Of a stretch of DNA of 64,000 nucleotides, positions 63,884 to 64,000 are shown one piece after another (position 1 is the stretch's first letter; each line of letters opens with the position of its first letter). The DNA is from Magnetococcales bacterium WMHbin3 (GTDB lineage Bacteria; Pseudomonadota; Magnetococcia; Magnetococcales; Magnetaquicoccaceae): the NCBI GenBank assembly GCA_002753185.1, contig PDZX01000010.1:1-64000 (forward strand), given 5' to 3'. Under the pieces are notes generated by a model. It saw only the letters and a program-made list of their open reading frames with translations. It was not told the DNA's origin and searched no databases. A program made the translations under genes and the position numbers.

Positions 63884-64000
63884 TCAACCGGGGGGTGCCG
63901 CTCTCTCTGCCGGGTGTTCGCTCCCGATCCCGGCCTCCTGACCATGGGGTTGACCATCGGTCAAAGCCTTCTCCAGCAGTTGCACCGCAGCACGAAATTT
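63884..64000 (-). CDS. Possible 3' end of a gene that starts beyond the window
   Basis: On the minus strand an open frame enters at the right edge (KFRAAVQLLEKALTDG...) and ends after 38 residues in a Pro/Gly-rich tail. Amphipathic Leu/Ala spacing is typical of a real helix. If genuine, it ends about 80 bases before the repeat array. Too short to identify. Confidence 0.3.
   Translation of the reverse strand, partial: KFRAAVQLLEKALTDGQPHGQEAGIGSEHPAERAAPPG

Overview
This 64 kb window is bacterial chromosome, mostly high-GC and densely coded, with long operons joined by ATGA/GTGA overlaps. Flagellin, HD-GYP response regulators, hybrid kinases, a bacteriohemerythrin, two-domain YlxR/L7Ae and a complete recC-recB-recD cluster point to a motile, signalling-rich Gram-negative proteobacterium. 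The style fits Magnetococcia or a neighbouring alpha-like lineage. That placement is inference: no rRNA or magnetosome gene is present. No tRNA, rRNA, CRISPR array or insertion sequence was recognised.

Layout. 1-8659: recC (5' end outside the window), recB and recD, overlapping. 8660-10800: an AT-rich two-gene island, an ABC-type ATPase plus a PD-(D/E)XK-like protein, probably a defence module. 10842-18015: hemerythrin-rhodanese fusion, flagellin, a split membrane/spermidine-synthase-like pair, a radical SAM-YkgJ fusion and a small orphan. 18020-23753 (minus): Sel1 protein, glycosyltransferase, a 458-bp nested palindrome, a deoxyhypusine-synthase-like protein, a heptose kinase/nucleotidyltransferase, and CheX-like and Hpt-like proteins. 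24078-30877: pteridine-reductase-like SDR, then a substrate-binding protein, histidine kinase, HD-GYP regulator and Rpn-family protein. 31117-40229: the nusA-ylxR-infB-DUF503-rbfA-truB-rpsO-pnp information-processing cluster. 40327-43495: a decayed hicA with intact hicB and operator, and an AT-rich membrane glycosyltransferase flanked by short direct repeats. 43624-47685: trpB-trpA, a helical-repeat protein and an RNase D-like exonuclease.

47715-60668 (minus) is the most interesting block. A hybrid kinase and an HD-GYP regulator run into a composite defence operon read hsdM, small RNA plus Abi_2 toxin, hsdS, DarG-type macro-domain protein, hsdR. The toxin overlaps hsdS and the macro gene overlaps hsdR by four bases. 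A short structured RNA ending in a strong intrinsic terminator lies directly upstream of the Abi_2 start. It resembles the RNAs known to accompany AbiF-type genes, so a toxin-RNA module appears nested between the methyltransferase and specificity genes.

60863-64000 is sparse: two tandemly duplicated coiled-coil/membrane proteins, one unrecognised protein, and a 0.3 kb AT-rich stretch with repeated GGTTGACAA/TTGTCAACC motifs that looks like an iteron or operator array for something beyond the right edge.
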